Positions 23,710 to 33,100 of a stretch of 43,224 bases of DNA are shown in pieces. The stretch comes from Bdellovibrionales bacterium. GTDB lineage: Bacteria; Bdellovibrionota; Bdellovibrionia; Bdellovibrionales; UBA1609. The DNA lies in NCBI GenBank assembly GCA_028819305.1, contig JAPPLY010000088.1, positions 1 through 43,224 of the forward strand, read 5' to 3'. The translations under genes were made by a program, and so were the position numbers. Position 1 is the first letter of the stretch; the number at the start of each line of letters is the position of its first letter. Below the pieces are notes generated by a model. It was not told the DNA's origin. It searched no databases and saw only the letters and a program-made list of their open reading frames with translations.

Positions 23710-26028
23710 TTACTTATGAATCAAAACTTCCCGGGGTTTGCTACCTCTGGCTGGCCCCACTATTCCTTCCTCTTCCAATCGGTCAATAAGCCGGGCAGCA
23801 CGAGGATAACCTAAACTATATTTCCTTTGTAAATGAGAGGCACTGACTTCCTTTAACTCAGAAACATAACTAAAAACCTCTTCATATTTGTTATCATCTT
23901 GTTCTAAAGAGATTTCTTCGTTGTTTCTATGCAAGGCATTTTCATCACCCAAATTTTTTATAAGACAAAAGTCGGTTTTAGCCTGCTTTGTCCAAAACTG
24001 CACAACAGATAAAACCTCTGTTTCTTTCACAAATGCACCATGGTATCTTTCTGGACGAGCTTGACCGGGACCAAGGTACAACATATCGCCTTGAGATAAT
24101 AATCTTTCCGCTCCCCCCTCATCTAGTATAATGCGGGAATCTATTCTGGAAGAAACTTTAAAACTCATCCGCCCTGGGATATTTGTTTTTATCAAACCTG
24201 TCACTACATCTTTTCTAGGGCTTTGCATAGATAAAATCAAATGTATCCCACAAGCTCGCGCCATCTGAGCTAAGCGTACAACTAAGGTTTCAATACGATT
24301 ACGATCAGGAGAGCTCATTAAATCTCCAAACTCTTCTAGGACAACACAAATATAGGGTTGCGGAGAAAAATAATATAGCTCTTCTGAATTTTCACCCAAA
24401 GACTCTGTAAAATCTCTGTGGATTTGCTTCTCCTCCTCCTTAAGTTTTTTTGTTTTCTCATTAAAACTCACTAGATCACGAACATGAAATCGAGCTAAAG
24501 AACGATACCTTTTATACATTTCACTTAAGCACCATTGCAAAGCCACCACGGCTTCTTTTGATTCACGAACAGGAGGTGTTAATAAATGAGGAAGACCGGC
24601 AAACACACTTAAATCCACTTGTTTGGGATCTACTAAAAGCAAACGCAAGCTTTCTGGAGTGTGACGAAATAACAAACTTAATAGAAAAGAAACAATAAAC
24701 ACAGATTTTCCTGAACCAGTAGAACCAGCGACCATTAAGTGGGGTAGTTTTTCTAAATCCTTAATAGCGGGACGACCATCCACATGACGACCTAAAACCA
24801 AGGGTAAAGGCTGTTCACTTTGCCAAAATAAGGGCTCCTTTATCATGTTTTTCAAATACACCATTTGTCTTTTGGTATGAGCAGTTTCAATGCCTACGAC
24901 ATCTCTTCCAGGAATAGGAGCAATAATTCTGATAGACCTACTTTTAAGAGCAATCATCAGATCATCTTCCATTTGTGTAATACGAGCTACTTTTACATGA
25001 TCTTCCGGTTTAAATTCAAAAACAGTAATAACCGGGCCAGATCGAATATTGGTAATTTCTCCAGAGATGGAAAATTGTTCTAATTTTCGTTTTAACCGCT
25101 CGGCATCCCCTTTGCTTTCCTGAAGACTCATTTGTAAAGTCGGAGGAAGCGGAGAGGCTTTTAGTAAATCCGCCGGAGGAAGTTTCCATTGTATAGATTC
25201 TTGTCCTGCCTTTTCTTCTAAGTCGTTTTCCATCTCTTTTTCCTCTTCTTTAAAAAAGTAATCTTTTTTTACAGCAATATTAGAGAAAAAAGGCGTTTCC
25301 TTATTAGAGTTTTTTGACAAAGGGACACGAGAAAAAAGAGAAGAAGCGAGCTTGTGTTCCCTTTTTTTTTCTCTTTTACGAAAAGAAAACAGGGAGAGTA
25401 GAAAAGCGAGACAAATTTTTTGCACTTGAACCAAGGTCCGTCCTCCTTTTGAATATAAGATCACAGCAAAGCGAGATCCGCCCTTTTGCAGAGCAAACAC
25501 CATCTGTATAAACCCACTAGAGATAGAGCTTTTTGTAATTAAAACAAATAAAATTAAAGCCAAAGACCAAAAAACAAGAAACAAACCAGCAAAGTGCAAG
25601 TAAGGTAAAGTATTTTGTATTACCATTTTTCCTAAAATACCTCCTGGATAAATATGACCTTGAAAGAAACTTCTCTCCGGCTGATGTAACTCCAGTAAAG
25701 AAGAACTGACAAGCACACTTAAAGCCAATATACCTGCATTGTGTACTCCCTTGTTCACAAACAACTTATTTTGAAAAGCCAACATAGATTGTCTCAAAAC
25801 CAACAACACAAAAACCCAGGCTCCCAAACCAAAAAGCTGGTAGAGAATATCAGCTAGAAAAGATCCCAAATAACCGCATTTATTCCGTACTTGAGTAAAA
25901 GTACCAATAGAATTAAACGAAGGGTCTAGAGGATAATAACTTGCTAGAGTTAAACTAAAAAAAAGAGCTACAGCTAACCAAAGTAAGCCAATTACATCTG
26001 CCCTATATCCATAAAGTGTTGATTTCAT
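23710..26028 (-). CDS. ftsK: FtsK/SpoIIIE DNA translocase
   Basis: Pumps chromosome ends through the division septum. About 170 N-terminal residues carry four to five membrane segments. A charged linker follows (with EEEKEMENDLEEKAGQ), then the alpha/beta motor: FSISGEITNIRSGPVITVFEFKP, Walker A GSTGSGKS at about 434-441, LLVDPKQVDLSVF, and Walker B ICVVLEEFGDLM (family usual form has Asp where the first Glu is). The C-terminal gamma winged helix (SASHLQRKYSLGYPRAARLIDRLEEEGIVG) reads KOPS-type sites. At 772 residues it is a normal short-linker FtsK. An insert of about 25 charged residues follows RDLVSFNEKTKKL in the motor. Confidence 0.95.
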   Translation of the reverse strand: MKSTLYGYRADVIGLLWLAVALFFSLTLASYYPLDPSFNSIGTFTQVRNKCGYLGSFLADILYQLFGLGAWVFVLLVLRQSMLAFQNKLFVNKGVHNAGILALSVLVSSSLLELHQPERSFFQGHIYPGGILGKMVIQNTLPYLHFAGLFLVFWSLALILFVLITKSSISSGFIQMVFALQKGGSRFAVILYSKGGRTLVQVQKICLAFLLSLFSFRKREKKREHKLASSLFSRVPLSKNSNKETPFFSNIAVKKDYFFKEEEKEMENDLEEKAGQESIQWKLPPADLLKASPLPPTLQMSLQESKGDAERLKRKLEQFSISGEITNIRSGPVITVFEFKPEDHVKVARITQMEDDLMIALKSRSIRIIAPIPGRDVVGIETAHTKRQMVYLKNMIKEPLFWQSEQPLPLVLGRHVDGRPAIKDLEKLPHLMVAGSTGSGKSVFIVSFLLSLLFRHTPESLRLLLVDPKQVDLSVFAGLPHLLTPPVRESKEAVVALQWCLSEMYKRYRSLARFHVRDLVSFNEKTKKLKEEEKQIHRDFTESLGENSEELYYFSPQPYICVVLEEFGDLMSSPDRNRIETLVVRLAQMARACGIHLILSMQSPRKDVVTGLIKTNIPGRMSFKVSSRIDSRIILDEGGAERLLSQGDMLYLGPGQARPERYHGAFVKETEVLSVVQFWTKQAKTDFCLIKNLGDENALHRNNEEISLEQDDNKYEEVFSYVSELKEVSASHLQRKYSLGYPRAARLIDRLEEEGIVGPARGSKPREVLIHK

Positions 26029-26135
26029 TATATAGATAGTGTAAAAAAAGAGTGCTCATAACAAAAGTCCAAATTTTTACCTAAAAAGGCAAAGCTTTCT
26101 TTATTTTAAACTTTCTAGGACTTGCTCTCTCAACT

Positions 26136-26237
26136 ATTAAGCTATAATAGCCCATAAAACCCTATCAAAAATTTAGATGACATAGAGAGCACAAACAGGA
26201 ATTAAGCTATAATAGCCCATAAAACCCTATCAAAAAT
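26136..26237. repeat. 37-bp direct repeat pair with 28-bp spacer (CRISPR-like or promoter duplication)
   Basis: Two identical 37-bp copies (26136-26172 and 26201-26237) begin ATTAAGCTATAATAGCCC and end CCCTATCAAAAAT, separated by 28 unique bases. Repeat and spacer lengths fall within those of a minimal type II-like CRISPR array, but there are only two units and no cas gene in the window. Each copy contains TATAAT, so a duplicated promoter for dnaB is an equal reading. Confidence 0.6.
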
Positions 26238-26278
26238 AGAATATTTCGTAAAAATCAGGCTTCTTCTTTCCTAAAAAA

Positions 26279-26295
26279 GACGGAACCGGTATGAA
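26279..26295. repeat. Family A fragment upstream of dnaB
   Basis: GACGGAACCGGTATGAAA matches the centre of the family A head (ACCGGTATGGAA type). It is short. Confidence 0.4.
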
Positions 26296-26348
26296 AAAGT
26301 TTTTTTAACTTGCCAATTTTCATTTTTTATTTAAAAGTCCATTATGCG

Positions 26349-27764
26349 ATGCCCCTTTCTAAAGATAAAACATGGAAAAATAAACCAAAAAAAAGTTTTT
26401 CTGATTTAGAAGAAACTCTTCTGCCTTCCTCTCTCGAAGGGGAAAGATTTATTCTAGGCGCTTTATTAATAGGACAACAACGTATATGGGATGAAGTTAT
26501 GGAAACTCTCCACCCGGAGGATTTCCACAAGCCCGCGCATAAAGACATTTTTTCCTGTATGGAAAAGCTCTACAAATCAGGACAAACAGCAGATATTTTA
26601 TGTATCAGTGAAGCTCTAAAAAAAGAAAATAAACTGGAGGGGGTGGGTGGTTCGCTTTATTTAGCAGAGTTAGTAGAAGAAAGCGCCTCCCCTGTGAGTG
26701 CGGAAGAATGCGCTCATATTATCCGAGAAAAATCTCTTTTAAGAAAAATTATACAAATCTGCTCTGATTTTCGCCAAAGAGCTTTAAGTCACGATTTCAC
26801 TAAGTTAGATGCTTTTATTGACTCTTTAGAGAAGGAGCTCTTTCAATTTACAGAAAATCTAAGCCCACACCAGCTTTTACCAGTTACAAGCATGGTCAAA
26901 TCCAGTTTAGAACGTTTAGAAGAACTCCATCGTAAAAAGCTCAGTGTCACAGGAATATCCACTTCATTTACGGAACTAGATCACCTTACTTCCGGTTTTC
27001 AGCCTGGAGAGTTCAGTATTATAGCGGCCCGTCCTTCTATGGGAAAAACCGCTTTTAGTTTAAATATGGCCTTATCCTCCAGCTTAGATGGTAAAAAAGT
27101 GGCTTTCTTTTCATTGGAAATGGCAAAAGAACAAATTTTAATGAGGCTTCTTTCTCTGGCTGGAAAAGTGCCTCTTTCTCATCTCAGAAATGGGCAAATA
27201 GCTTCTCAAGATTGGGATAAGCTTGTTTTGGCTGCCTCTCAGTTAAGTGAAACATCTTTTTTTATAGATGACTCTTCCTTTCTATCTCCTTTTGAAATCC
27301 GCTCACGTGCCCGACGACTTAAATCCCAAACAGGTTTAGACTTAATAATTGTGGATTACCTTCAGCTCATGGGTTTGAAAGAAAATATGGAAAGCCGGGA
27401 AAGAGAGGTCTCTGAAATATCCAGACTTTTAAAATCCATTGCAAAAGAATTGCGTGTTCCCGTAGTCGCTTTATCTCAGCTCAATCGAGGAGTAGAGGGA
27501 AGAACCAATCGTCGGCCTCTTTTGTCCGATTTAAGAGAATCGGGATCTATCGAACAAGATGCGGATGTCATTATGATGCTTTATCGGGAAGATTATTACA
27601 AGGACAACAGTGATAAAAGAGGACAGGCGGAAGTAATATTAAATAAACAAAGAAATGGCCCCACAGGTACTGTTACCTTAAAGTGGAATCCTCAATTCGG
27701 TCTTTTTGAAAACTATGTTCCTTTATTAGAGGAAATAGCTCCTCCTCCTCCTCCTCCTTTTTAA
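26349..27764 (+). CDS. dnaB: Replicative DNA helicase DnaB
   Basis: Hexameric 5'-3' helicase of the replication fork. The N-terminal domain (SLEGERFILGALLIGQQRIWDEV) and linker precede a RecA-type motor with Walker A ARPSMGKTAF (about 226-233), FFSLEMAKEQILMRLLS, Walker B LIIVDYLQLM, and SQLNRGVEGRTNRRPLLSDLRESGSIEQDADV. The ORF can start at TTG 26310, but ATG 26349 gives a normal N-terminus; neither has a good ribosome site. The C-terminus ends in a run of six Pro coded by CCT/CTC trinucleotides. The stop is only 5 bp from the end of the convergent rplI gene. Confidence 0.95.
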   Translation: MPLSKDKTWKNKPKKSFSDLEETLLPSSLEGERFILGALLIGQQRIWDEVMETLHPEDFHKPAHKDIFSCMEKLYKSGQTADILCISEALKKENKLEGVGGSLYLAELVEESASPVSAEECAHIIREKSLLRKIIQICSDFRQRALSHDFTKLDAFIDSLEKELFQFTENLSPHQLLPVTSMVKSSLERLEELHRKKLSVTGISTSFTELDHLTSGFQPGEFSIIAARPSMGKTAFSLNMALSSSLDGKKVAFFSLEMAKEQILMRLLSLAGKVPLSHLRNGQIASQDWDKLVLAASQLSETSFFIDDSSFLSPFEIRSRARRLKSQTGLDLIIVDYLQLMGLKENMESREREVSEISRLLKSIAKELRVPVVALSQLNRGVEGRTNRRPLLSDLRESGSIEQDADVIMMLYREDYYKDNSDKRGQAEVILNKQRNGPTGTVTLKWNPQFGLFENYVPLLEEIAPPPPPPF

Positions 27765-27769
27765 GGAAT

Positions 27770-28297
27770 CTATTTCTTGACCTGTTCGGTATCAACTTCT
27801 TTTTCTTTCGTATGAGAAGGGCTTTTTTTTGACTTCGCATTCTCTTTTTTTGAAGCAGGAGAGGAAACATGCACATGTATCTCTGTCTTCATCTCCAAAC
27901 CAAAATCTAAAAGAATTTTATGTTCTCCTATCTCTTTTAAAGGAGGTTCCAATTTTATCACTTTTTTATCCACTTCGTAGCCTTGAAGACGTAGTTCTTT
28001 TGAAATTTCAAAGGCAGTTAAGGAACCAAAAAGTTTACCGGAAGCATCCGCCTCTTTTACAAAGGAAAGTTTTAGATCCTTTAATTTTTCCACTAAGGCT
28101 TGTCTTAGAACTAAAGCTTTCTTCTGTTTAACCTCAATAAGTTTTTGCCGATGTCGAACGGCGGCAGCGGAACCTTCCGTAAAAGGAATAGCCCATTTTT
28201 TAGGAAATAATAGATGACGGGCATAGCCTTTCTTGACAGATATAATATCCCCAGCCTGACCCAGATTTTTAACATCTTTTTGTAAAATAACACGCAT
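27770..28297 (-). CDS. rplI: 50S ribosomal protein L9
   Basis: The N-terminal L9 signature is clear: VILQKDVKNLGQAGDIISVKKGYARHLLFPKKWA. A long helix and the C-terminal rRNA-binding domain follow (KLFGSLTAFEISKELRLQGYEVDKKVIKLEPPLKEIGEHKILLDFG). At 175 residues it is about 27 longer than usual; the extra tail is Lys/Ser-rich (ASKKENAKSKKSPSHTKEKE) and ends VDTEQVKK, coded by DNA resembling the family A head. It starts two bases after the rpsF stop, so the two are coupled. rpsR, normally between them, is missing. Confidence 0.95.
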   Translation of the reverse strand: MRVILQKDVKNLGQAGDIISVKKGYARHLLFPKKWAIPFTEGSAAAVRHRQKLIEVKQKKALVLRQALVEKLKDLKLSFVKEADASGKLFGSLTAFEISKELRLQGYEVDKKVIKLEPPLKEIGEHKILLDFGLEMKTEIHVHVSSPASKKENAKSKKSPSHTKEKEVDTEQVKK

Positions 28298-28299
28298 CT

Positions 28300-28710
28300 T
28301 TACATCACTTTCTTAGAAAGAAAACTTTTTCGCTTTTGAATACGAACTTGTCTTTCTTTTTCTTTTTTTATAGCTTCTTCCACCAAAGAGCGAAAATCAT
28401 CTAAATGCTCTGCCGGTGATTTTTGAGAAGATAATTTTTCAAAATGATAATATAGCAACTTTTCATCCATTCTGATGATCCGCACTAACTCTTCCACCAC
28501 CCCTGATTCACCAGCAAAAGAAAAGTGAAAATAAAGTCCTTGAGACCAGTTTTTCCGATTTTTATTGGCCAGTTTACGCACCCCCCATGTATCTATATGA
28601 TAAACACGGCCTTTAAACTGCTGAATTATCTCTCTTATTTTTTGAAGAGTTTTTTTTTGTTCTTCTTTAGATAAAGAAGGATCCATAACTAAAACAGATT
28701 CATAATTCAT
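28300..28710 (-). CDS. rpsF: 30S ribosomal protein S6
   Basis: MNYESVLVMDPSLSKEEQKKTLQKI and YHIDTWGVRKLANKNRKNWSQGLYFHFSFAG match S6, with the conserved WG.R.LAY-like segment and the RIIRMDEKLLYYHFEKL C-terminal strand. The length (136) is within range; the tail is Lys/Arg-rich. S6 normally binds S18 on the 30S platform, yet the S18 gene (rpsR) does not follow. The adjacent upstream gap is 575 bp of repeats. Confidence 0.94.
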   Translation of the reverse strand: MNYESVLVMDPSLSKEEQKKTLQKIREIIQQFKGRVYHIDTWGVRKLANKNRKNWSQGLYFHFSFAGESGVVEELVRIIRMDEKLLYYHFEKLSSQKSPAEHLDDFRSLVEEAIKKEKERQVRIQKRKSFLSKKVM

Positions 28711-28745
28711 AAATACACCTCTTTTTTTCTTTCACCAGTTCCTTA

Positions 28746-28890
28746 TTATACTGATCTTGTCTAGTCCCCGCTTCCACGAGAACCAGCTCCGCGGGGACAG
28801 GTTTTGTCATTTCTGTAAGTTTCTTCTAAAGGGTAAACAGAGTTCGGAAAGCACACATTCTTACCCATTTGATACAAAACCAGATCGTAA
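28746..28890. repeat. Family A repeat (with inverted internal module)
   Basis: TTATACTGATCTTGTCTAG begins it; an 8-bp GC-rich stem GTCCCCGC/GCGGGGAC follows; TTTCTGTAAGTTTCTTCT is the reverse complement of the family A module; it fades out near CCAGATCGTAACAGG. Confidence 0.6.
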
Positions 28891-29102
28891 CAGGAAATAA
28901 AACGAAACCACTAAAATACAAGCTCATTTATTAAGTTATAAAAGCTTTTTTAACACAAGGGGTTGAGTTCAGCAAGCTTAATAGCCATAAACGAATTGAG
29001 TTCTCCTTTTTTTTCTGAAGAGTATGTTTTTTCCTCAGAGAAAGAAGCTTAAAAAAATAAGCAGCATTTTCAAATCAAACTTATATATGTTAAATTTACA
29101 AA

Positions 29103-29268
29103 TTATACCCAATACGGCTGATTCTCGCTCCCCGCTTTCGGCGGGGACAAGCTTTGCGAGGGTAGGTCCCCATTTCTGCTAAAACAGGGTTTTTTGGGTG
29201 GATTTTTGTTTTTTTCCAAAGAAAAAAGCTCTAAAAGGGACCCTCTTTTCCTGACCGGTTTGGTATAA
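29103..29268. repeat. Family A repeat with terminal inverted repeats (166 bp)
   Basis: TTATACCCAATACGG at one end and CCGGTTTGGTATAA at the other pair imperfectly. Inside is a nested hairpin: TCCCCGC/GCGGGGA (29129-29147) within CTCGC/GCGAG (29124-29160). It ends 17 bp before the FHA gene start. Confidence 0.7.
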
Positions 29269-29285
29269 GATAGGCGGCAATAACA

Positions 29286-29957
29286 ATGAAAATTGGCTTT
29301 TTAAATGGCCCGCTTAGAGGACAGGAGTTTCCTGTTAAAGAGGGTCTTGTCCTCAGCCGAAGTGGGAAGGAAGAGGGGGAGGTCGCTATTGAAGACCCTA
29401 AAGCCTCTAATCCCCACGCTAAAATCGTTAAGAAAAAAGGCCGATTTTACCTACAAGACAGCGAGTCCAAAAACGGAACTTTTTTTAATGATGAAATAAA
29501 CGATTATTTTATCCTGGAACCAGGGGTGCGGTTTCAAATTGGACAAACCTTATTTCAGGTAAAACCCCCCCCCCCCCCCAAAAAATTCTGGCCGGAAATA
29601 GTCACCGAAGAATTAAAAAAACTTTCTCTAAAAGATCAAGCTATAAAGCTTAAACCCATTATTCCCGCTCTCATTCTCACATTCAAATCCGGTGTGCAAA
29701 AAGGAGATCAATGGCATATCCACTATGGTCCCCGAGAAGCCGGCTCCACCAGCTTAGATTTACCCATCCTGGAACCTCAGGCTCCAGATATATGTTTCTT
29801 ACTAAAACCCACCAAAGAATTTGTAATATTCAAAACTCCCTACCCGGAAAAAGTTCTCCTCAATAAAAAGCATATATCAAAGAAAAAGCTAAAAGATGGA
29901 GATGTTATTTCCTTTATCAACACCTCTATTGAAATCAAATATGATAAAAACCCATAG
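29286..29957 (+). CDS. Protein with two FHA domains
   Basis: The first FHA domain (about 1-93) has the standard pattern: GLVLSRSG, ASNPHAKIVKKKGRFYLQDSESKNGTF (the S-x-x-H and N-G blocks for phospho-Thr binding) and QIGQTLFQV. The second (about 125-220) is degenerate: QKGDQWHIHYGPREAG ... VLLNKKHISKKKLKDGDVISF, without a clear S-x-x-H, so it may not bind phosphate. Between them is KPPPPPKKF, coded by 15 Cs in a row (29565-29579). FHA proteins read Thr phosphorylation, so the Hanks kinase in this window is a possible partner. The stop lies in a family B repeat. Confidence 0.85.
   Translation: MKIGFLNGPLRGQEFPVKEGLVLSRSGKEEGEVAIEDPKASNPHAKIVKKKGRFYLQDSESKNGTFFNDEINDYFILEPGVRFQIGQTLFQVKPPPPPKKFWPEIVTEELKKLSLKDQAIKLKPIIPALILTFKSGVQKGDQWHIHYGPREAGSTSLDLPILEPQAPDICFLLKPTKEFVIFKTPYPEKVLLNKKHISKKKLKDGDVISFINTSIEIKYDKNP
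29565..29579 (+). repeat. 15-base poly-C tract inside the FHA gene
   Basis: Fifteen Cs code five Pro between the two FHA domains. Homopolymers of this length slip during replication; a one-base change would remove the second FHA domain. A sequencing length error is also possible. Confidence 0.85.
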
Positions 29958-30130
29958 GGTTTTATTTGGTAAACTGAGGTAAACTCTATGACAAATTTAT
30001 CTCTTTTTAAAACGAATGAAGAAAGATATTACTTTATATAAAAATATTAAAGCCAAAGGGTTTTAATTGGCAAACCTCGGTAAACTCTATAGCTCCATTT
30101 ATCTTACATATTAAAGCCAAAAGGATATAT
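29945..30130. repeat. Family B repeats between the FHA gene and mfd
   Basis: Three imperfect units in reverse orientation: AGGGTTTTATTTGGTAAACT (29954-), TTAAAGCCAAAGGGTTTTAA (from 30047), and TATTAAAGCCAAAAGGATA (to 30130). GGTAAACTCTAT follows the first two. The first unit forms the FHA stop codon and the last ends just before the mfd ATG. Confidence 0.7.
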
Positions 30131-30139
30131 AATAAATCT

Positions 30140-33100
30140 ATGCTAAATTTAGAAATTGTAATTAAACAGTTGAAGTCTGGACAAAACCATAAGATATCCC
30201 TTCCCCCTCATTCTTTCTTAGTGGCTTATCTCCTATTTCGCTCCCATCGGGAGGGGCCCCATATTCTCGTGTCTTCTCAAAAAAAAGTATTTGAACAAAT
30301 AAAAAATATTTTGCTTTTTTTAGAACCTGAGCAGAAAATATTTTCCCTTATAGATATTCCTTTTCCGTGGCAAGAAAGTTTATCTTTTTCCTCTTTAACG
30401 GAAATTCGAAAACTTCAATTAATAGCCCTGGCTCAAAAGGCTTCTCCTTCCGATATTTTTATGATCCATCCCCAAGTTTTAAGACAAAGAGTCGTTTGCC
30501 CCGATTTATTCAGAAAAAAATGTCTTCAATTAAAACCGGGGCAATCCCTCCCCTGGCCTTTTGTCTCCACATTAAAAGAGCTGGGCTACCAAAGCCGAGA
30601 TTATGTAGAACAAATAGGGGAGTTTTCCATGAGAGGGGCTGTGTTGGATATATTTAGTCCTTTTTCCAACCACCCACTACGGTTGGAATTGATGGGGGAG
30701 GAAATAATTCAAATAAAAACTTTCGATATAAGCACACAAAAAAGCCTAAGAGAAATAAAAGAAGCTTTCCTATCTCCTATCAGAGAAGGAGCTGTATATA
30801 ACAAAAAAGAAACTTATCAGAAAATAAAAAAAATGATAAATGCAAGAACGAAAGAAAAAAAACCTTTTCCCTCTTTTAAAGAATGGAATCTTTTTTTAAA
30901 CTCCCCAAATTTTAAAACCGAAGGGTTTAGTTTATATAACGACTTAAAGCCCTGGCGAGCTTCTCTTATTCATCAGTCTCCTTTTTCCATCTTAGATTAT
31001 TTTTTCTCTCCTTTAATATGGAACCTAGAAGCCGCTCATAGCCTGATAAAAACATTAGATTTATGGGAAGAGGAAATAAAAAAATGGTCTGAACAAAATC
31101 CCCTCTATCCCACTTTTTCCGACATCTGTGTTTCTAATAAACAAAACAAATTAAAAAGAGAAATCACTTTTGATCCTTTTTTTATACCGAAACAACATAG
31201 AAAACAGACCCCTTCACACCTCTCTTCCCTAGAAAGAAAAGAAGAGACAACAAGCCCTCCTGGTCCTTGCTCTCATGAATTACAAAAGGAGAAAACAAAC
31301 TACTCTAACTTAATGAATACAAATCTCACCTATCTTACTTCTCCTTCTTTTTTAAAAAACTTTTTTCATCATTCTGACTGGCCTCAAAAAATAAAAGAAC
31401 AAAAAAAGAAAGGCTTTTTCATTTTTATTTGTGTAGAAAAAGAAAAAATAAGAAGAGAGTTAAAAACCGATTTAGAATCCGTTGGTATAAAAGGAAAAGA
31501 GGAAAAGTCCTGGTTTGATATGCAGGAAAGTCAGCAAAAAAACTATCTTACAGTGCATCTTATAAAAAGTTTCCAGTGTGAGCCTTTTATATGGCCCCAG
31601 GAAAACATTTTTCTTTTAAATACACAGAAGTTTAGATCACAGAGACGAGAAATAAAAGACAGTTCTTCTTCTGCCCTTTTCATGAATAAAAAAACTCCTC
31701 AACAAAAAAAGACAACCGCAAAAAAGTATAAACAAGCCCTCCATTTCTCTCAACTTAAACCAGGGGATTTAGCGATACACCGCCAACATGGCCTGGGTCT
31801 ATTTAAAAAACTAGACCTTCTTGATTTTGGAACCGGCTACAACGAATTTTTAATTTTAGAATATAGAAATGGAGATCTACTCTATGTTCCTGTTTACACC
31901 CTCCACCAGGTGCAAAAATACTCAAGTCCCTTATCTCCAACCATAAAAAACCAACTCCTGGATAAACTAGGAGACACAAGATGGCTCAACACAAAGGAAA
32001 AAGTGAAAAAAAAGATGAAGGACATGGCTATGGAGCTTATCAACTTATATAGTGTAAGATCCTCTTTAAAAAGAAAAGTTTTTCCTTCTACAAGTAAGAA
32101 TTTTGACCAGTTTGAAACAGAGTTTCCTTTTACAGAAACTCTGGATCAGAAAAAAGCAATTGAAGATATAATAAAAGATATCAGTCAAAAACAACAACCC
32201 GCCGACCGTCTCATCTGTGGAGACACTGGATTTGGAAAAACAGAAGTAGCCATGAGAGCCGCTTTTAAAGTTATGGAAGAAGGTTTTCAAGTGGGCCTTA
32301 TGGCCCCTACTACTATTTTAAGCTTTCAACATTTCGAAAGATTTAAAGAAAGATTTAAAAATTGGCCTTTCCTCATTCGTTTGCTCAATCGCTTCACTCC
32401 TCCTCCTGAAAGAAAAAACATCCTTAAAGAAACGAAAGAGGGAAAAGTAGATATTCTTATTGGCACTCACCGTATTTTGAGTCAAGACCTCCAATTTAAA
32501 AAACTAGGTCTTCTCATCATTGATGAAGAGCATTTATTCGGAGTAAAAAGCAAAGAGAAATTAAAAAATTGGTACTCTCATGTAGATACCATAAGTCTTT
32601 CCGCCACACCGATTCCCCGAAGCCTTAGTATGAGCTTAAGCGGGATACGGGATATGAGTGTGATTCTCACCCCTCCTTTAAACAGAAAACCTGTACACAC
32701 TTTCATCAGCCCTTTTAAAGAAAGTTTAATTAAAACAGCCATCTTAAAAGAATTAGACAGAAAAGGTCAGGTGATTTTCATTCATAACCGTATTGCTGAT
32801 ATTCACATAATGGAAGACAAAATAAAAAAGCTTCTCCCTACTATACGAATACGCACAGCTCACGGAAAAAAGAAAGACTTACAACAAAAAACAGTTTTAG
32901 ATTTTTTTTACCAAAAGTTTGATCTTCTCCTTTGCACCACTATTGTAGAATCAGGAATGGATTTTCCCAAAGCCAACACTTTATTTATTAACCAAGCCGA
33001 AAAATTTGGTTTGTCTCAATTACATCAACTCCGAGGAAGAATTGGCCGGTCAGACCGATCCTCTTATTGTTATCTTTTGATAGATCCCAGAAAAAACATC

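Larger units (their letters stand above)
28711..29285. repeat. 575-bp divergent gap between rpsF and the FHA gene, two family A copies
   Basis: No gene is seen. It holds a family A copy at 28746-28890 (the AGAAGAAGCTTACAGAAACC module is inverted here, 28810-28827) with stem GTCCCCGC/GCGGGGAC (764-771/791-798), and a second copy at 29103-29268 with TTATACC/GGTATAA ends. The middle 28900-29100 is AT-rich and should hold promoters for rpsF-rplI. Confidence 0.65.

Noticed and set aside
26136-26237. Calling the repeat pair a definite CRISPR array
   Set aside because: Only two repeats, no cas genes and an embedded TATAAT; reported as an undecided repeat.
30367-30657. 96-residue plus-strand ORF inside mfd
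   Set aside because: An out-of-frame shadow of mfd.
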